DNA of 64,000 bases from Aureobasidium sp. EXF-3400. Lineage: Eukaryota; Ascomycota; Dothideomycetes; Dothideales; Saccotheciaceae. Below, piece by piece: positions 53,858 through 64,000 of this stretch (positions are counted from its first letter, which is position 1; every line of letters starts with the position of its first letter). The translations under genes were made by a program, and so were the position numbers. The DNA lies in assembly GCA_024195585.1 (NCBI GenBank), contig SWBL01000241.1:1-64000 (forward strand), written 5' to 3'. The notes beneath the pieces are model-generated. The model did no database searches, was not told the origin of the DNA, and was given only the letters and a program-made list of their open reading frames with translations.

Positions 53858-56244
53858 ATGACCAAAGAAGCACATGCAGCAAGGATGGCAAACCACCAAG
53901 CATCTACGCCTGCGAAGTTTGAGTGGTCATGGATCAGCGAAGACAAGCTCAGCGAAATGAGACCCTGCGTGGCAGAAGACGGCAGAGTTCTCCTCCCTGG
54001 GTTTGGCAGGCCTGTCAACGATATGCTCGAAGAATCGACCCCGAGCTACAAACGCCCAGACCAGATGAATCTGTACAATCGCTATCCCAATGCACTTCAG
54101 GAATGGAGTCCGGAACCGCTCACGGTACGCGAGCGAAACATGATGCAAGTCATCAATGCAATCACCGACAAACCTGATTGGAGAAGAAAGGTCTTTGACG
54201 AGACCATTATTGCCAAATGGAGAGCTGAAGCAGTCACTGAGGAGGGACAAGGTTTTACCGAAAAGATGTTTGACTACGTGAGTTTTGTGCTTCTAAAACC
54301 TCCTCTACAACATGACTCGCTTACGGAAATAGTGTTTGGCAGAGCTTCAAGACAAGGCTGGCCAGCACCAAGAAGACAACTTGACTGCCGTACTGGACTC
54401 CGAGTGGGCTGTAGTCAAGTCGGATAGCATTATCTCCGCAGAATTGAAGGAAGAACTCAAAAGTGCTGTGGCCCCTCTCGAAGGTGTCCCGGAGACCATC
54501 AAAGACTGGCACCCTGGTTCCAACGAACAGGTCCTTGATCTGGTTCATCCGTCTCTATTCCCATTGATTTATGGTCGATCAAGAATTCTTCCCACTGGTA
54601 CTGTCGCCTTGGAAGACTGTATTCAGACTTCCGGCAAAGGTGAAATCATCCCAAAACCTAGCGATGATGAATGCCTACTGGGTGAGAAGCAAACTTGGTC
54701 CTGGAGCCGCGCTGAAGAAGTCACTTACTGGTCCAATCGCTTCCAGTGGCTTCCGAGCAATGTGAACTTTGCAGAAGGCGACGGTGTCAAGATCACGAGT
54801 TACATCAACAACCTTCACCCAGTACATCACAGATCTATCTATCCGGTCATCGAAAAGTTCGTCGCCAAATCAATCCCTGCATGGGACCTCGTACTTTCAT
54901 CGTACGTCACCCGACGTGTTGACCACCTTCGTGTCCCCATGAAGAGTACAGAGTACGAGTTTCCTTGGGGTGAAGATCTCGAGGTTCCTGACCATGTGGG
55001 AAGCGAGTTCAACGAAGACGATGACGAATACTACGCAGCCAGAGACCAATGGGTAAGTGCAGCTCTTGCTCTTTATAAAGGAAGATGTCGAAGCACGAAG
55101 AAGATACAAAATACTCTTGTTCGTCTGGGTTATCCTAGGAATGGAGTTCGCCAATGGGTATGATACCCCGTACATTCCCGGTGTGCTAAGTCAAGCACTG
55201 CGTACAGCTCAGAAGGCTTGCAAGGGAGAAGATGTGTGACGATCTCCAGAGATAGAGAGCTTCCAATTGGAGGCATCTTGTCGCCGCCTCTCCTGATTGT
55301 TCTCCTGATCTGAGAGACTTTGTCCTGTTCTGCGATCTGCGACCTGCCCGCCGTGACGGGAGGAAGCTAGCAGCCACAGACTTGACACGCGGAAAGATCA
55401 TGCAAGGTGTGCTCAAACTATCTAAACAAATTGTGCTAACACATGTGCCATTCAGATCGAAGATCACCGCGTCCTCATCAAGCCGGATGCGCGTACCTAC
55501 GAGTCCGCCATCAGCCAAGGTAGGCGCGATCTAATGCCTATCAATCTGCGCGAACATTTCAGGAAGTCCGGTATCCAGGTTATTGTCAAGCTGGCCAACA
55601 TACATCTTACACCTTCCAATCCAGAATATTCTGGCGGTAGCTGGCACATCGAAGGCAAGCTCAATGAGCACATCTGCGCAACAGCTCTTTATTACTACGA
55701 CAACGAAAACATCACAGAGTCACATCTGGCATTCAGGTCCAAGGTCTCAACCTACGATATACGAGAACGCGACTACGCCCAGGACGACAACAGTGGTGTA
55801 TGCTACCTCTTCGGTATCGAGCGGGAGGGCCCAGGCGTCCAAGAAATCGGACAAGTGACCACAAATGAGGGACGCCTGCTGGCTTTCCCTAATGTGCTGC
55901 AACATCAGGTTCAGGCCTTCAAGCTCGCCGATCCTACTAAGCCAGGTCACCGCAAGATCCTCGCCCTCTTTTTGGTCGACCCATTCCAACGCATCATCAG
56001 CACAGCGAACGTGCCACCTCAGCAACGAGAATGGTGGACAGAGGCTGTTCAAGGATTAGATTGCAAACTGGACAAGCTGCCCGCGGAGCTGCGTCATCAG
56101 GTCATGTCGGAGGTGGATGACTTCCCTGTCAGCCTTGACGAAGCGAAGAAGTTGAGAGAGGAATTGATGGACGAGAGGAGAGCCTTTGTGCGTGACTTCA
56201 ACAACAAGTACCAAGAACACACCTTCAACTTCTGCGAGCATTGA
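53858..56244 (+). CDS. DUF4246 family protein
   Basis: Exons 53858-54277, 54333-55052 and 55456-56244 give 642 residues. DUF4246 segments in order: WSWISEDKLSEMRPCVAEDG-type opening, KMFDYCLAELQDKA, PLIYGRSRILP, FQWLPSNVNFAEGDGVKITS followed by YINNLHPVHHRSIYPVIEKF, then QVIVKLANIHLTPSNPEYSG and GSWHIEGKLNEHICATALYY. The His/Asp pattern in the last block recalls 2-oxoglutarate/iron-type folds, but no activity is established. The second intron is 403 nt, much longer than any other in this window, yet its ends join DQW to IEDHRVLIKPDARTYE smoothly. The C-terminus is a long charged helix. Confidence 0.88.
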
Positions 56245-56672
56245 ATAAGCAAGACTCGTAGTTTCCTTGACCTCAGAGCCGAGCGTATAGCACGATTTTC
56301 TGTGGGAAGCGATTGTCGAAACATTGATACATAAAGACGAGATCATATGTATGCCCTTTGCGATTGTCTTGTCATGATGTTCTCACTTCCCACGCCGACT
56401 TACCTTACCATTCAGAACTGCACACGCTGCCGGAAACTCCACCGATTGTGGCGCACCAACAGCTAACTATAGCACTTGAAGAAAAAGTGCCCGTAATTGG
56501 GGTGTATGAAATCATTCGAATTGCTCGGTTTGCCTCTGCTAAGATGCTTTCTTTATACTATCAACATTGACATCCCGAGATTTTTCTAAATGCTCAGGTA
56601 TCTTCGATTTGTGTGTAGTTTGTCGCAGTGCTTGTCATTTACACATGCTGACTGCTTCTAGCAGATCGCAAG
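56245..56672. other. Convergent intergenic spacer
   Basis: 3' flanks of the DUF4246 and acyltransferase genes. Nothing recognised. Confidence 0.5.
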
Positions 56673-58437
56673 TCAAATCACCAAACTCATCATGAACTCC
56701 TTCATGCATTGCAAGAAAGTCATTGCTTCGCCTGACGAATAGCTGCCATCACAATAACTCAAGGACAGAGAGGTTGTTCCGTTCCAACCCTCCATGCGCA
56801 ATAAACTATACAAGTCAGCCGACTTGATTCGAGACCGAGGCGAAACACTCAAGGGAAAGAGGTGGAGAGACTTACATTCCTGGCTCATACGTGTCCGTGA
56901 GAAAGACTACATTATCAACTTTCAAGACTCGAGTTCCATCCCGAGTCATAACAGTTCTCGGGATGTATAGATCATTCAGACCATCGCTTGCAAAGATCTT
57001 TCAATCAGTCACATCAGTAATCGTTCAATACATGCGGATGTCACAAAGCGACAAACTCACCGGTACGACTTTACCATCAGGTTCAGTTTCGCTCCTGTGT
57101 GGTAAGATAATCAGCAATCAGCTCTGATCTAGGTCATAGAAAGCAAAGACTCTTACGATTCCATAAGAGCCGAAAGAAAGTTATCCTTCGCAAGACCCAA
57201 CGGCAAGAGATACGGCTTATTAAGCCAACGATCGTAAGCAGTCTTGGTCGTTTTCATAGCACCTATTAGGCCACTGATAACAGCATCCTTGTTGCCAAAG
57301 TCTAAGACATACTGTTCGAGGTTTTCGAAAACAACCACTGCACAGGCTTGACAACTGCCATACTGTGTGTCTGCAAATCCTTCTCGCAAGTATCGTCGTC
57401 CGTTGACGGGCAGTGGCATGATGACCGATCGATTCGAAAGGACTTCCTTGGGGATTGGACTAAGCTTTAGTAAGGTTAATAATGTTGCTGCTTGACCGAG
57501 ATGAGTTATCGTGTATTCAGCGCCTACGCGAGTCTTCACTGCTTGAATAATTTTGTGGCATTCAGAAGGGGTCAACTGAAGCACAGCCGTGTCGGGGAAT
57601 CCTGGATCTGTTCCGATTGTCATGGCATGACTTGACTAAAGAGCTATTAGCCAATGCCATACTACCAAAACGTCGTGAAAGCTGGAAACATACACCAAAG
57701 TTGAACATGATTGACACGAATTCTTCGAGGCTGTTATCGTAATCTTTGCCCAGGGTTTGTGGATCAATCTTCAAGGAGTCGAGGATTGGCGCACTCAGAT
57801 TATCGATCTCACTGCCCCAGTCGTATTGCGCATCCTCCAGGTCTTGTCCAACGCTGTCAAGGAAACGACTAACAAAGTGTCGTGCACTAATACCATCCCA
57901 GTAGATATGGTTGAAATGAACCAACATCTCAAGAGAAGAGCCTTTGGTGATGAGCGTATCAGTATCTGACACATCAGCTAGAATGTAGACGGTAAAGGAA
58001 TCAGATGACTTTTTCTGAGACTTCCTCTTAGACACAATATCTCGTCTCAACTCCAAACCACTTTGACTGGTCGCACGAATTTCAACACTCTGTTGAGCCC
58101 AAGAAACCGCTTCCTCTCTGTCAGATGGAGGTGTATACCGAAGCAAAGGACCAAACTGCTCATCCCAGAATGCTTTGCAAGCAATATTGGGACGCTCAAA
58201 TCGTTCCTTGAGTAGACCGTGAACAAGTCGCTGCTTGAGCGAGGTAAGTGTAAAAGGATGTTGTATAGTCGCCTTGAGCAGAATGTAACAGTCGTATTGA
58301 CCTCTGGCGTTTTCTTTGCGAAGACCAACCCAGTTCTCGGTGCCGTTTCCTCGTCGTTGCACTGAGCCAGTTGCATCGTGGACTTTGTGCCAACGATACT
58401 TGGCTGGTTCGACTGTCTTCGATTCGATTATTGCCAT
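56673..58437 (-). CDS. HxxxD acyltransferase (trichothecene O-acetyltransferase-like fold)
   Basis: Five exons (58437-57694, 57635-57157, 57094-57061, 56997-56876, 56805-56673) give 503 residues. HFNHIYWDGIS carries the catalytic HxxxD-G (His177, Asp181) of the CoA-dependent acyltransferase superfamily, which includes fungal trichothecene acetyltransferases, BAHD enzymes and NRPS condensation domains. The second half (MPLPVNGRRYLREGFADTQY, and RMEGWNGTTSLSLSYCDGSY) matches stand-alone fungal members. The BAHD DFGWG motif is not present. The substrate is unknown, and no toxin-pathway genes surround it, so I would not infer mycotoxin synthesis. Exon 3 is only 34 bp. All five junctions are in frame with normal signals. 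Confidence 0.82.
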
Positions 58438-58774
58438 TTCTGGGATGTTTAGGGAGTGGTTCTAACACTATACGTTGGACAAAGATGTTGTGATATATGA
58501 GAGAGGATGGAAGGATTGTTATCTGTGGCTGGGGATCGTCAAACGCTAAACCACAATCAGAAGGTACGAACAGGACCATTGCAAGTTTGAAAGTTGTGTG
58601 TATACAGCTCCTCTCTACTGCTTGTCCATTGCAACCTCGAGCTTGGCCTGGGAAGTGAGTTTGTCAACCCTTCTGATCAACCTTGGACGTGCTCGAATAC
58701 CCACTGCCAGGAAAACAAAGCCCTTCTAGTAACCATCTTCTTCTTTTCTCTCTACTGATAACAACCCCATTATT

Positions 58775-59737
58775 TCAGAACCAATTCTCAATCGTTTCAA
58801 GATCGCGATTCATCTTCTTCTCCATCTCCTCTCTCATTGTCTTTTCGATCCATTCAGGAAGTAGACCAGCTCGCTTGGCCAGCATGTCCTCGATCTCGTG
58901 GGCCTTCTTGCTTTGAAGCTTTCCAAGTAGCTTTTGCTTTGCCAGAGGGATAGGTTGATGGTCATGGTGGTTGGTGGTCAGAGGAGCCATGCTTGGTTCG
59001 GATTCGCTGGACTCCTCGGAGTCGGAGTCGGTGAGGTCGACGACTACAGATCTCCTTGCTCTCTTGGTACGGTCTTCTTCCAGGAAGGTTGCCTCAACTG
59101 TAGACATAGTGGAAGTGTTGCTTGGCTCTCCATGCGCGAGAATCTCCTCACCATGAGATTCTCTTCTCAAGCTAGGTCTGGCAAGATTGTCTTCAGTCTC
59201 GATCGGTGTGTCTCCCTGGCCAGATCTCGTGTCTAAATTGGTTGCAATGGTATCTTCGATAGAAGGCGCTTGAGTGTCGGCCGTCATCATCCCGAATGTA
59301 GCGCCGAGCAAAGCGAACAACATTTGACGATCGAGTCGACCACCAGCCTGCCACGGCTTGCAAATCTCGTCCATAGACGGGTGCCATTCGTCACAGATAG
59401 ATGCCATGCGGTCGGAGTAAACAAGGGCTCTACCATCCTCGTGGTAGAGTTGACCTCTGGTGCCGTGATGCGCGAACCAGATCTCCTCCCTCAATCCATT
59501 CGGCTTGTTGACCCAGCCCACCAACAGATAGCGGCCCTTCATGATCACTGCAGACCTTGACACGAAATACAACAAGCCATATTCGAATCGCCGAGCAGCG
59601 GATTTCGCGACGTTACGGACCACTTTTTGATCTGCGCAGTCTGAGATGCAGTTGGACGAATGCCGTGTGCTACGCACAGGTGGTCGTAGTGATCTAGTCT
59701 GTTGTTGTAAGACGAGACGTTGACTTTGTTTCGACAT
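58775..59737 (-). CDS. Uncharacterised protein with a SUMO-interaction-like motif
   Basis: 320 residues, single exon. The N-terminal third looks folded (FEYGLLYFVSRSAVIMKGRY then LLVGWVNKPNGLREEIWFAH). From about 150 the protein is disordered and acidic. Residues 231-235 (VVVDL) followed by TDSDSEESSESE form a textbook SUMO-interaction motif with a phospho-Ser/acidic tail, just after a basic cluster (KRARR) that may be a nuclear signal. The C-terminus is a charged helix with Met/Glu/Lys repeats (WIEKTMREEMEKKMNRDLET). I recognise no family; a nuclear, SUMO-linked role is inference. Confidence 0.7.
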   Translation of the reverse strand: MSKQSQRLVLQQQTRSLRPPVRSTRHSSNCISDCADQKVVRNVAKSAARRFEYGLLYFVSRSAVIMKGRYLLVGWVNKPNGLREEIWFAHHGTRGQLYHEDGRALVYSDRMASICDEWHPSMDEICKPWQAGGRLDRQMLFALLGATFGMMTADTQAPSIEDTIATNLDTRSGQGDTPIETEDNLARPSLRRESHGEEILAHGEPSNTSTMSTVEATFLEEDRTKRARRSVVVDLTDSDSEESSESEPSMAPLTTNHHDHQPIPLAKQKLLGKLQSKKAHEIEDMLAKRAGLLPEWIEKTMREEMEKKMNRDLETIENWF

Positions 59738-60456
59738 CTCTATATCATGTTAACCACAGAAAATGCTTTTTGAGTACTGTGACTGGAACTCACCTGGGAA
59801 ATCTGCAATTGCAGGGCTAAGCCAGAGACAGACAACAATGCGGCCGATCGGAAGTGATTCGAAGTGAAGGGAAGCGCCAGATGAATTTTGCTGCGCTAGA
59901 CGTGGCTGAAAATATTGTCGATGAAGTGAGTTGAAGTGACGATTGTTTCCACTTGGTGTCCAGCGCACCAGACGGCGTGATATTATTCGACTCTCACAAC
60001 ACCTTTGACGGACCGAGAATTTGACCAATGCAACAGAGTGAATCTTTTGAAGACGCACTCCAAAGATGGGCGCAGGTCGTGAACCGGTCAAAACAGGGAG
60101 GAGACTCGAGAAGAGTGAAAAGAGGTTTGGAGGACGATGGGAAAGCGCGACTTTCTTGGTAGTGAAATTGTAAACAAGGCTCTGCGTGGACGTGACTGCT
60201 TGTTTACTTCGTGTTCTGCACGGCGGATTTGTCTGTTATGATTTTTTGCTGTCGAAACTCACAGCTGCACTCGGCCCGGTAATCCGTTCAGGGAGAGTAG
60301 ATGGAATTGTGGCCTTGAGAAAATACTGCTCGATGCCTGAAAAGTCCCGTGCCTTCTATAGCACATTCATAGTTCCTTGCTGTCTAGTGGGATGTTTGAG
60401 CATGCATCTTGATTAGACAGCGTCTCAGAAAGATCTTAGAGCGATGGCGAAACACA
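59738..60456. other. Intergenic, no gene seen
   Basis: Promoter of the SIM-containing gene and 3' flank of the next. Nothing recognised. Confidence 0.5.
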
Positions 60457-60971
60457 CTACTCCTCACTGCCTTCGTCACCGTCATTGCCAGATCCCTCTC
60501 CATCGCGGCCCAAGATCTTCTGGACAATCTCAAGAACCAAGCCACCAGCTGAGAAAGCACGAACGATTCCCTGAATCAGTGCAGAGCCCCACCCACCCAT
60601 AGCAGCGCTCTGAAGGACACGGAAGATCCACGGTGTGCCGAACAAGCTTTGGAAGCCAGCAGCAAGACCTCCTGTTTTCGGCTTGTTAGTATTGTGGGCT
60701 TGGAGTGATACAAAGCCAGATCGAGATACGAGTACTGACCAGCAGCAGGACCAAGACCGCCGAAACCCAAAAGAGTCAGAAGAGGACCGGTAAGCAGAGC
60801 GGGACAAACGGTCAGGAGAGCGGTGACGAGGACAGAGGTCGATTGACGAGGGTTGTTTGCGATAGCAGCACGAAGACGAGCAATTGTGTTGGGGGAGATG
60901 GGCGGACCAGTGGGGCCACTAGGAGCAGGCGCGCCATTGTCGTGGTTGTTGTTGTTTCCTGCATCTGCCAT
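60457..60971 (-). CDS. Small Gly/Ala-rich membrane protein, possibly IFI6/IFI27-like
   Basis: Exons 60971-60740 and 60671-60457 give 148 residues. A disordered Asn/Pro-rich leader is followed by hydrophobic, Gly-rich segments (LVTALLTVCPALLTGPLLTL then LGFGGLGPAAGGLAAGFQS) and an amphipathic helix (VLQSAAMGGWGSALIQGIVR), ending in an acidic tail. The central motif resembles the IFI6/IFI27 group, which also occurs in fungi, where its role is unknown. The intron has a clear CACTAAC branch site and removing it keeps the Gly-Ala run in frame. A TATAAAA box stands about 65 bp upstream. Several other small Gly-rich membrane proteins would look similar. Confidence 0.72.
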
Positions 60972-61031
60972 GATCGCAGTTGGGGGTTGGTGGTTGATGG
61001 TGCGTGTAAGAGAGACTGAGGTGACGGAAGC

Positions 61032-61038
61032 TTTTATA
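61032..61038 (-). promoter_or_regulatory. TATA box of the Gly/Ala-rich protein gene
   Basis: TATAAAA on the minus strand, 61-67 nt before the ATG at 60971. Confidence 0.5.
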
Positions 61039-61192
61039 CAACTTTTGGGCGTGCCAATATGTCTTAGAATGTTGTGATGCCGGAAGGTTCTGCTTCCCTT
61101 ACGAAAACGTGTCACCAAGGCAACTTTTCGTTAGTTCGCAGAGACCTGCCAAGCAACATGATCGTCATGTCGAGAGAGTTGAAAAGAGTTGG

Positions 61193-61462
61193 TCAATCTC
61201 TGTACCTCACAACTCCACAGCTTCTCTCAAGCTGCATATCAAATTCGTCGTCATTAATTTCGTCATCTTCATCCTCGACCTCTTCGCCGACATACGCGAG
61301 TCTTTCTTCCCAATCATAAGCTTGTCGCTTCTTCTCCGATCTACGAGCACAAAGGTTCGCAAAGAATCTTGTGCCGCGGATGAGAAAGTTGTAAGCGGTT
61401 GTCAGGATGCTCGAGCTTGGTTGTTGTGGCTCCTGCATGATGGGCGTCTCTTGACGTGACAA
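61193..61462 (-). CDS. Possible small acidic-tailed protein
   Basis: 89 residues from MSRQETPIM (81 from MQEPQQPS). A basic, aromatic helix (LTTAYNFLIRGTRFFANLCA then RRSEKKRQAYDWEERL) is followed by an acidic run (GEEVEDEDDEINDDEFD). The composition is protein-like, but no family is recognised and the frame is short, so it may be spurious. Confidence 0.4.
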   Translation of the reverse strand: MSRQETPIMQEPQQPSSSILTTAYNFLIRGTRFFANLCARRSEKKRQAYDWEERLAYVGEEVEDEDDEINDDEFDMQLERSCGVVRYRD

Positions 61463-62007
61463 GAGTGATGGACGTGTTGAGATGCTTGAAATGAAGACTG
61501 ATGAAGGTAAGTTGATCCGAGTTGCTAGTTGTATTGATGCAGTGGGCGATACTTTGCGACAGTCTTGTCAAACATGTCTGAAACCATTGTGTCTCGCCTG
61601 AATAAATGGGGTCAAAAAATAATGAGCTCGCATTACCAGTATTTGTCTTTGGCAATCGAGATTCAGTGGTTAACCCTGCTCTAAAATAGACTGACGCTTC
61701 AATGATTTTTGTCTCACCTCACAAGATGACAAAGGTAGGTAGACGGTCTCAACTGTTTCCCGATTGAGAAAGCTTCCATCAGGATAGCTTGAGATAATGA
61801 CTCTCCTTGGACATGGTTGTCATCGAGAAAGCACTGGGCCTCATCACAGCCAGACTTTGAGAATCTCTAGCACCTGACGAAGGACGAAGATGTCCAAGAT
61901 CGTAGCCAGACTCTCGCGCTCTTCGAGGAATATTTTAAACGATCGTTTGCAGTTGGGTTGATACCATGGGATAAGCTTTGGTCGATAGAACATGGTCATG
62001 TCGGAAC
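61463..62007. other. Intergenic, no gene seen
   Basis: Upstream of the small acidic ORF and downstream of the hydroxylase-family gene. Nothing recognised. Confidence 0.45.
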
Positions 62008-62079
62008 TCATGCTGCTTGTCTTTTGCTTCTTTTCCGACCTTGGGACGGAGATCTTGGTGCCTGCCCAAAACATTAGTA

Positions 62080-63273
62080 TCACCTTTCAGGTCCTGCGTA
62101 ATCTTGGATTGGGGGTCTTACGCTGTCATTGCTCTTTCGAATGCTTTCACCTGCATCTCCAACCATATTTGAAGCACGTTGCTTGACGTTTCTTTTGTCC
62201 ACCTCATCCTGTACGTCGTCCACAACATCAGCGTCGCCAGGACAGCCAGTGCCAAAGATCCAGTCGAGTACACCCCAGTTTCCATAGTTTCCTTTTCCAC
62301 CAGTAGCATAGTGGGAATCTGTTTCTCTGGCCATGCCAGCTAGCAAGATCTGTGATGGCAGTATGGAGTAGCCAGAGTAGATAAAAAATTGCTCGAGACT
62401 GATAATGGCAGTCAGAATATACCATGTCAGAACATGGAAGCGGAAAAACAGCGTCGATAGATACAAAGGTGCCCATTCGGTGAGTAGGTGGCATACGGGG
62501 TGATCGTAAGCAGAGGCGAGAGAAAAGGTGTGTCTCAGACTGTGCGCCCAGTCAGCGTGCCAGCGAGCCAGGATTGAGTCTCTCGGAGAAGCATGCAGGA
62601 CATCGCGGTGTATGAAGTAATGCAGGAATCCGCGACACGTCAGCCCGTACAGCACCTCCTTCACCATAGTCGGCCAAGGGGCAGGTGGAATCTTGCTGAC
62701 GCGGATAGCTGAGCGAATGTTAAAGACTTCAGTCAGTACATAATCGCATAACCCTTGGACCAGAACCGAGAAACCGATGTTGAATACAGACACAAACATC
62801 ACGTTTCTCAACCTGCGCGAGCTCAGTTGGGTTGGCAACTGTGCAGCACCTCGAGATTTTATGCTGGCTGAGAGGCTAGGTATGAGGGAGTCGAAGCCCA
62901 GCACAGCCAAGCTGGGAAGAAGGAAAAAGATGATTCTGATTGCAAGAGTGCCAACAAGCTCCAAGTATAGTGGATCATGAGTAGAGACCAAAGTCACCCA
63001 TGTCAGGAGGAAAAAGGCAAGGCTGATGGTGGTAGATGAGGAGCCGAAGAATGGGACAGCAAGGAAGGAGAGCAATGGGAGCGGTAAGGTCATGAGAGAG
63101 GTGACTTGTGACAAGACTTTGGCGGAGGTTCTCGAGAAGAGGTCACTGATGGAGAAGCCGCGACCTTGAGAGTAGCCATAGTAATAGACCAATTCGTCGC
63201 GCAGTGCTTGGAGAGCCATGACTGCGAGAAATAGAGCTCGTGAGCTCCAGACGATGTGTCGACTATGCGACAC
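62080..63273 (-). CDS. Fatty-acid-hydroxylase-superfamily membrane protein (sterol desaturase-like)
   Basis: 397 residues if unspliced, with several membrane spans. Histidine boxes of the di-iron hydroxylase superfamily: HYFIHRDVLH (His218, 222, 227), RWHADWAHSLRHTFSLASAY (His239, 244, 248), DHPVCHLLTEW (His258, 262) and SHYATGGKGNYGNWGVLDWI. Such ER enzymes hydroxylate or desaturate sterols, sphingolipids or alkyl lipids with oxygen. The substrate here is unknown. The 3' end is ambiguous. A GTAAGA donor after KSNDS and a GGGCAG acceptor at about 62060 would replace the last residues with a basic tail (APRSPSQGRKRSKRQAA) ending at 62008, which looks like an ER-type tail. The start MSHSRHIVW is the only good Met. 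Confidence 0.87.
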   Translation of the reverse strand: MSHSRHIVWSSRALFLAVMALQALRDELVYYYGYSQGRGFSISDLFSRTSAKVLSQVTSLMTLPLPLLSFLAVPFFGSSSTTISLAFFLLTWVTLVSTHDPLYLELVGTLAIRIIFFLLPSLAVLGFDSLIPSLSASIKSRGAAQLPTQLSSRRLRNVMFVSVFNIGFSVLVQGLCDYVLTEVFNIRSAIRVSKIPPAPWPTMVKEVLYGLTCRGFLHYFIHRDVLHASPRDSILARWHADWAHSLRHTFSLASAYDHPVCHLLTEWAPLYLSTLFFRFHVLTWYILTAIISLEQFFIYSGYSILPSQILLAGMARETDSHYATGGKGNYGNWGVLDWIFGTGCPGDADVVDDVQDEVDKRNVKQRASNMVGDAGESIRKSNDSVRPPIQDYAGPER

Positions 63274-64000
63274 GGAATGTCAAGGTGGATGGCAATGCTG
63301 CAATGCACAGTTGGATCGCGGTCGTCGAGAAACGGGTTCGGGATGCCGCGAACGCGTTTGCCGTGTAATTGGAGGTGGTGGGGTTGATCTCAATCGTGTG
63401 GTATCAAGCTCCCGAAACTGGCGGGAATCGAGTCGTCTAGCGAAAGTCAATCGCAGCGCCACGTGAGAAGCTGAGACAGGCCGAAATGTTTCTTCTCAAC
63501 GATCTCAAACGAGTATATGAGCATATCATGGGAAAATGTGGCAGGCTTGCATGGATATACTTGTCGAGACGTCATAGAAGACCAAGTAGTGTCAAAAGCA
63601 GGGCTCGGGTGAAATTAGAGTAGCTGCAGGATAAAGCAATTACTTGATTGATGGTGGGGTGCGCCGCAGAAGTGGATTCGCTTACTTTGCTTCGGCCCCT
63701 GAAAGCTGAATGTTAATTTGCAGTCCCCATGGTAGATGGCCATGAGGGCATGCGACCCGAGCTGGCCCAGTCAAGGTTGTATCCTTCGCCAGCCTCAGGC
63801 CATGTCTGAAGCCTCTTCTGTTGTCATCCTTGCTTTCAGTGCACAAGAGCATTGTCGCGACAACAGGGACGGCATGCATGCAAGAGCTGCTTGTGCGACG
63901 TCAAAGCACCTGGCTACATTTGAAACAACACACACTTAATATCCCCTACACTCCCATGTCACAGCTACGAGGTAGCGCGTCGACCGCAGCCTGAGCATAG
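63274..64000. other. Intergenic, no gene seen (window end)
   Basis: Upstream region of the hydroxylase-family gene running to the window edge. No coding or RNA feature recognised. Confidence 0.45.

Noticed and set aside
56673..58437. Mycotoxin cluster membership of the HxxxD acyltransferase
   Set aside because: Fold resemblance only; no terpene synthase, P450 or polyketide genes lie nearby.
1..64000. CRISPR arrays, bacterial operons, transposase genes
   Set aside because: No regularly spaced repeats, transposase motifs or terminal inverted repeats were seen; the window is fungal nuclear DNA.

Overview
This 64 kb window is nuclear DNA of a filamentous ascomycete (Pezizomycotina, perhaps a Dothideomycete; the class is a guess). 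The basis is eukaryotic genes with short introns (mostly 45-70 nt, GT..AG, CTGAC/CTAAC-type branch sites), fungal protein families (DUF3405, DUF4246, KRE2/KTR, Rtt107/Brc1, GH95 fucosidase) and the absence of operons or ribosome binding sites. Exon joins below were read by eye from splice signals and reading frame and have not been tested against transcripts.

Layout. 1-2.7 kb: 5' part of poly(A)-binding protein PAB1 and a conserved disordered fungal protein. 4.0-11.4 kb: secreted GH3 beta-glucosidase, a linalool dehydratase/isomerase-like protein and a gluconokinase, all on the minus strand. 12.3-18.7 kb: an accessory island of small orphan genes, including two proteins that share a helical repeat, a small Cys/His protein and sequence debris. 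19.1-32.9 kb: dense housekeeping block with a 14-3-3-like protein, Rtt107/Brc1 (six BRCT), Vps25, Use1, epsilon-COP (Sec28), an F-box-like protein, an aldo/keto reductase and an NDUFA4-like mitochondrial protein. 33.3-38.1 kb: intracellular GH95 alpha-fucosidase divergent from a sugar-porter MFS gene whose last splice junction does not read in frame. 38.4-43.2 kb: broken F-box gene, VAMP7-type R-SNARE, an orphan and a broken wax-synthase-like gene. 44.3-56.2 kb: zinc alcohol dehydrogenase, Dal5-type MFS carrier, DUF3405 protein, KTR mannosyltransferase, an uncharacterised protein and a DUF4246 protein. 56.7-63.3 kb: HxxxD acyltransferase, a protein with a SUMO-interaction-like motif, a small IFI6-like membrane protein, a small acidic protein and a fatty-acid-hydroxylase-family membrane protein.

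Functional themes. Carbohydrate use: GH3 glucosidase, gluconokinase, and the fucosidase/transporter pair. Membrane traffic: Vps25, Use1 and Sec28 within 3.3 kb, with the R-SNARE further along. Most striking: an LDI-family protein retaining the Cys-x8-Cys pair of linalool dehydratase; a tandem orphan repeat family with TATA motifs at similar upstream distances; and two decayed genes whose four main nonsense codons each fit one CpA-to-TpA transition, as repeat-induced point mutation would produce.
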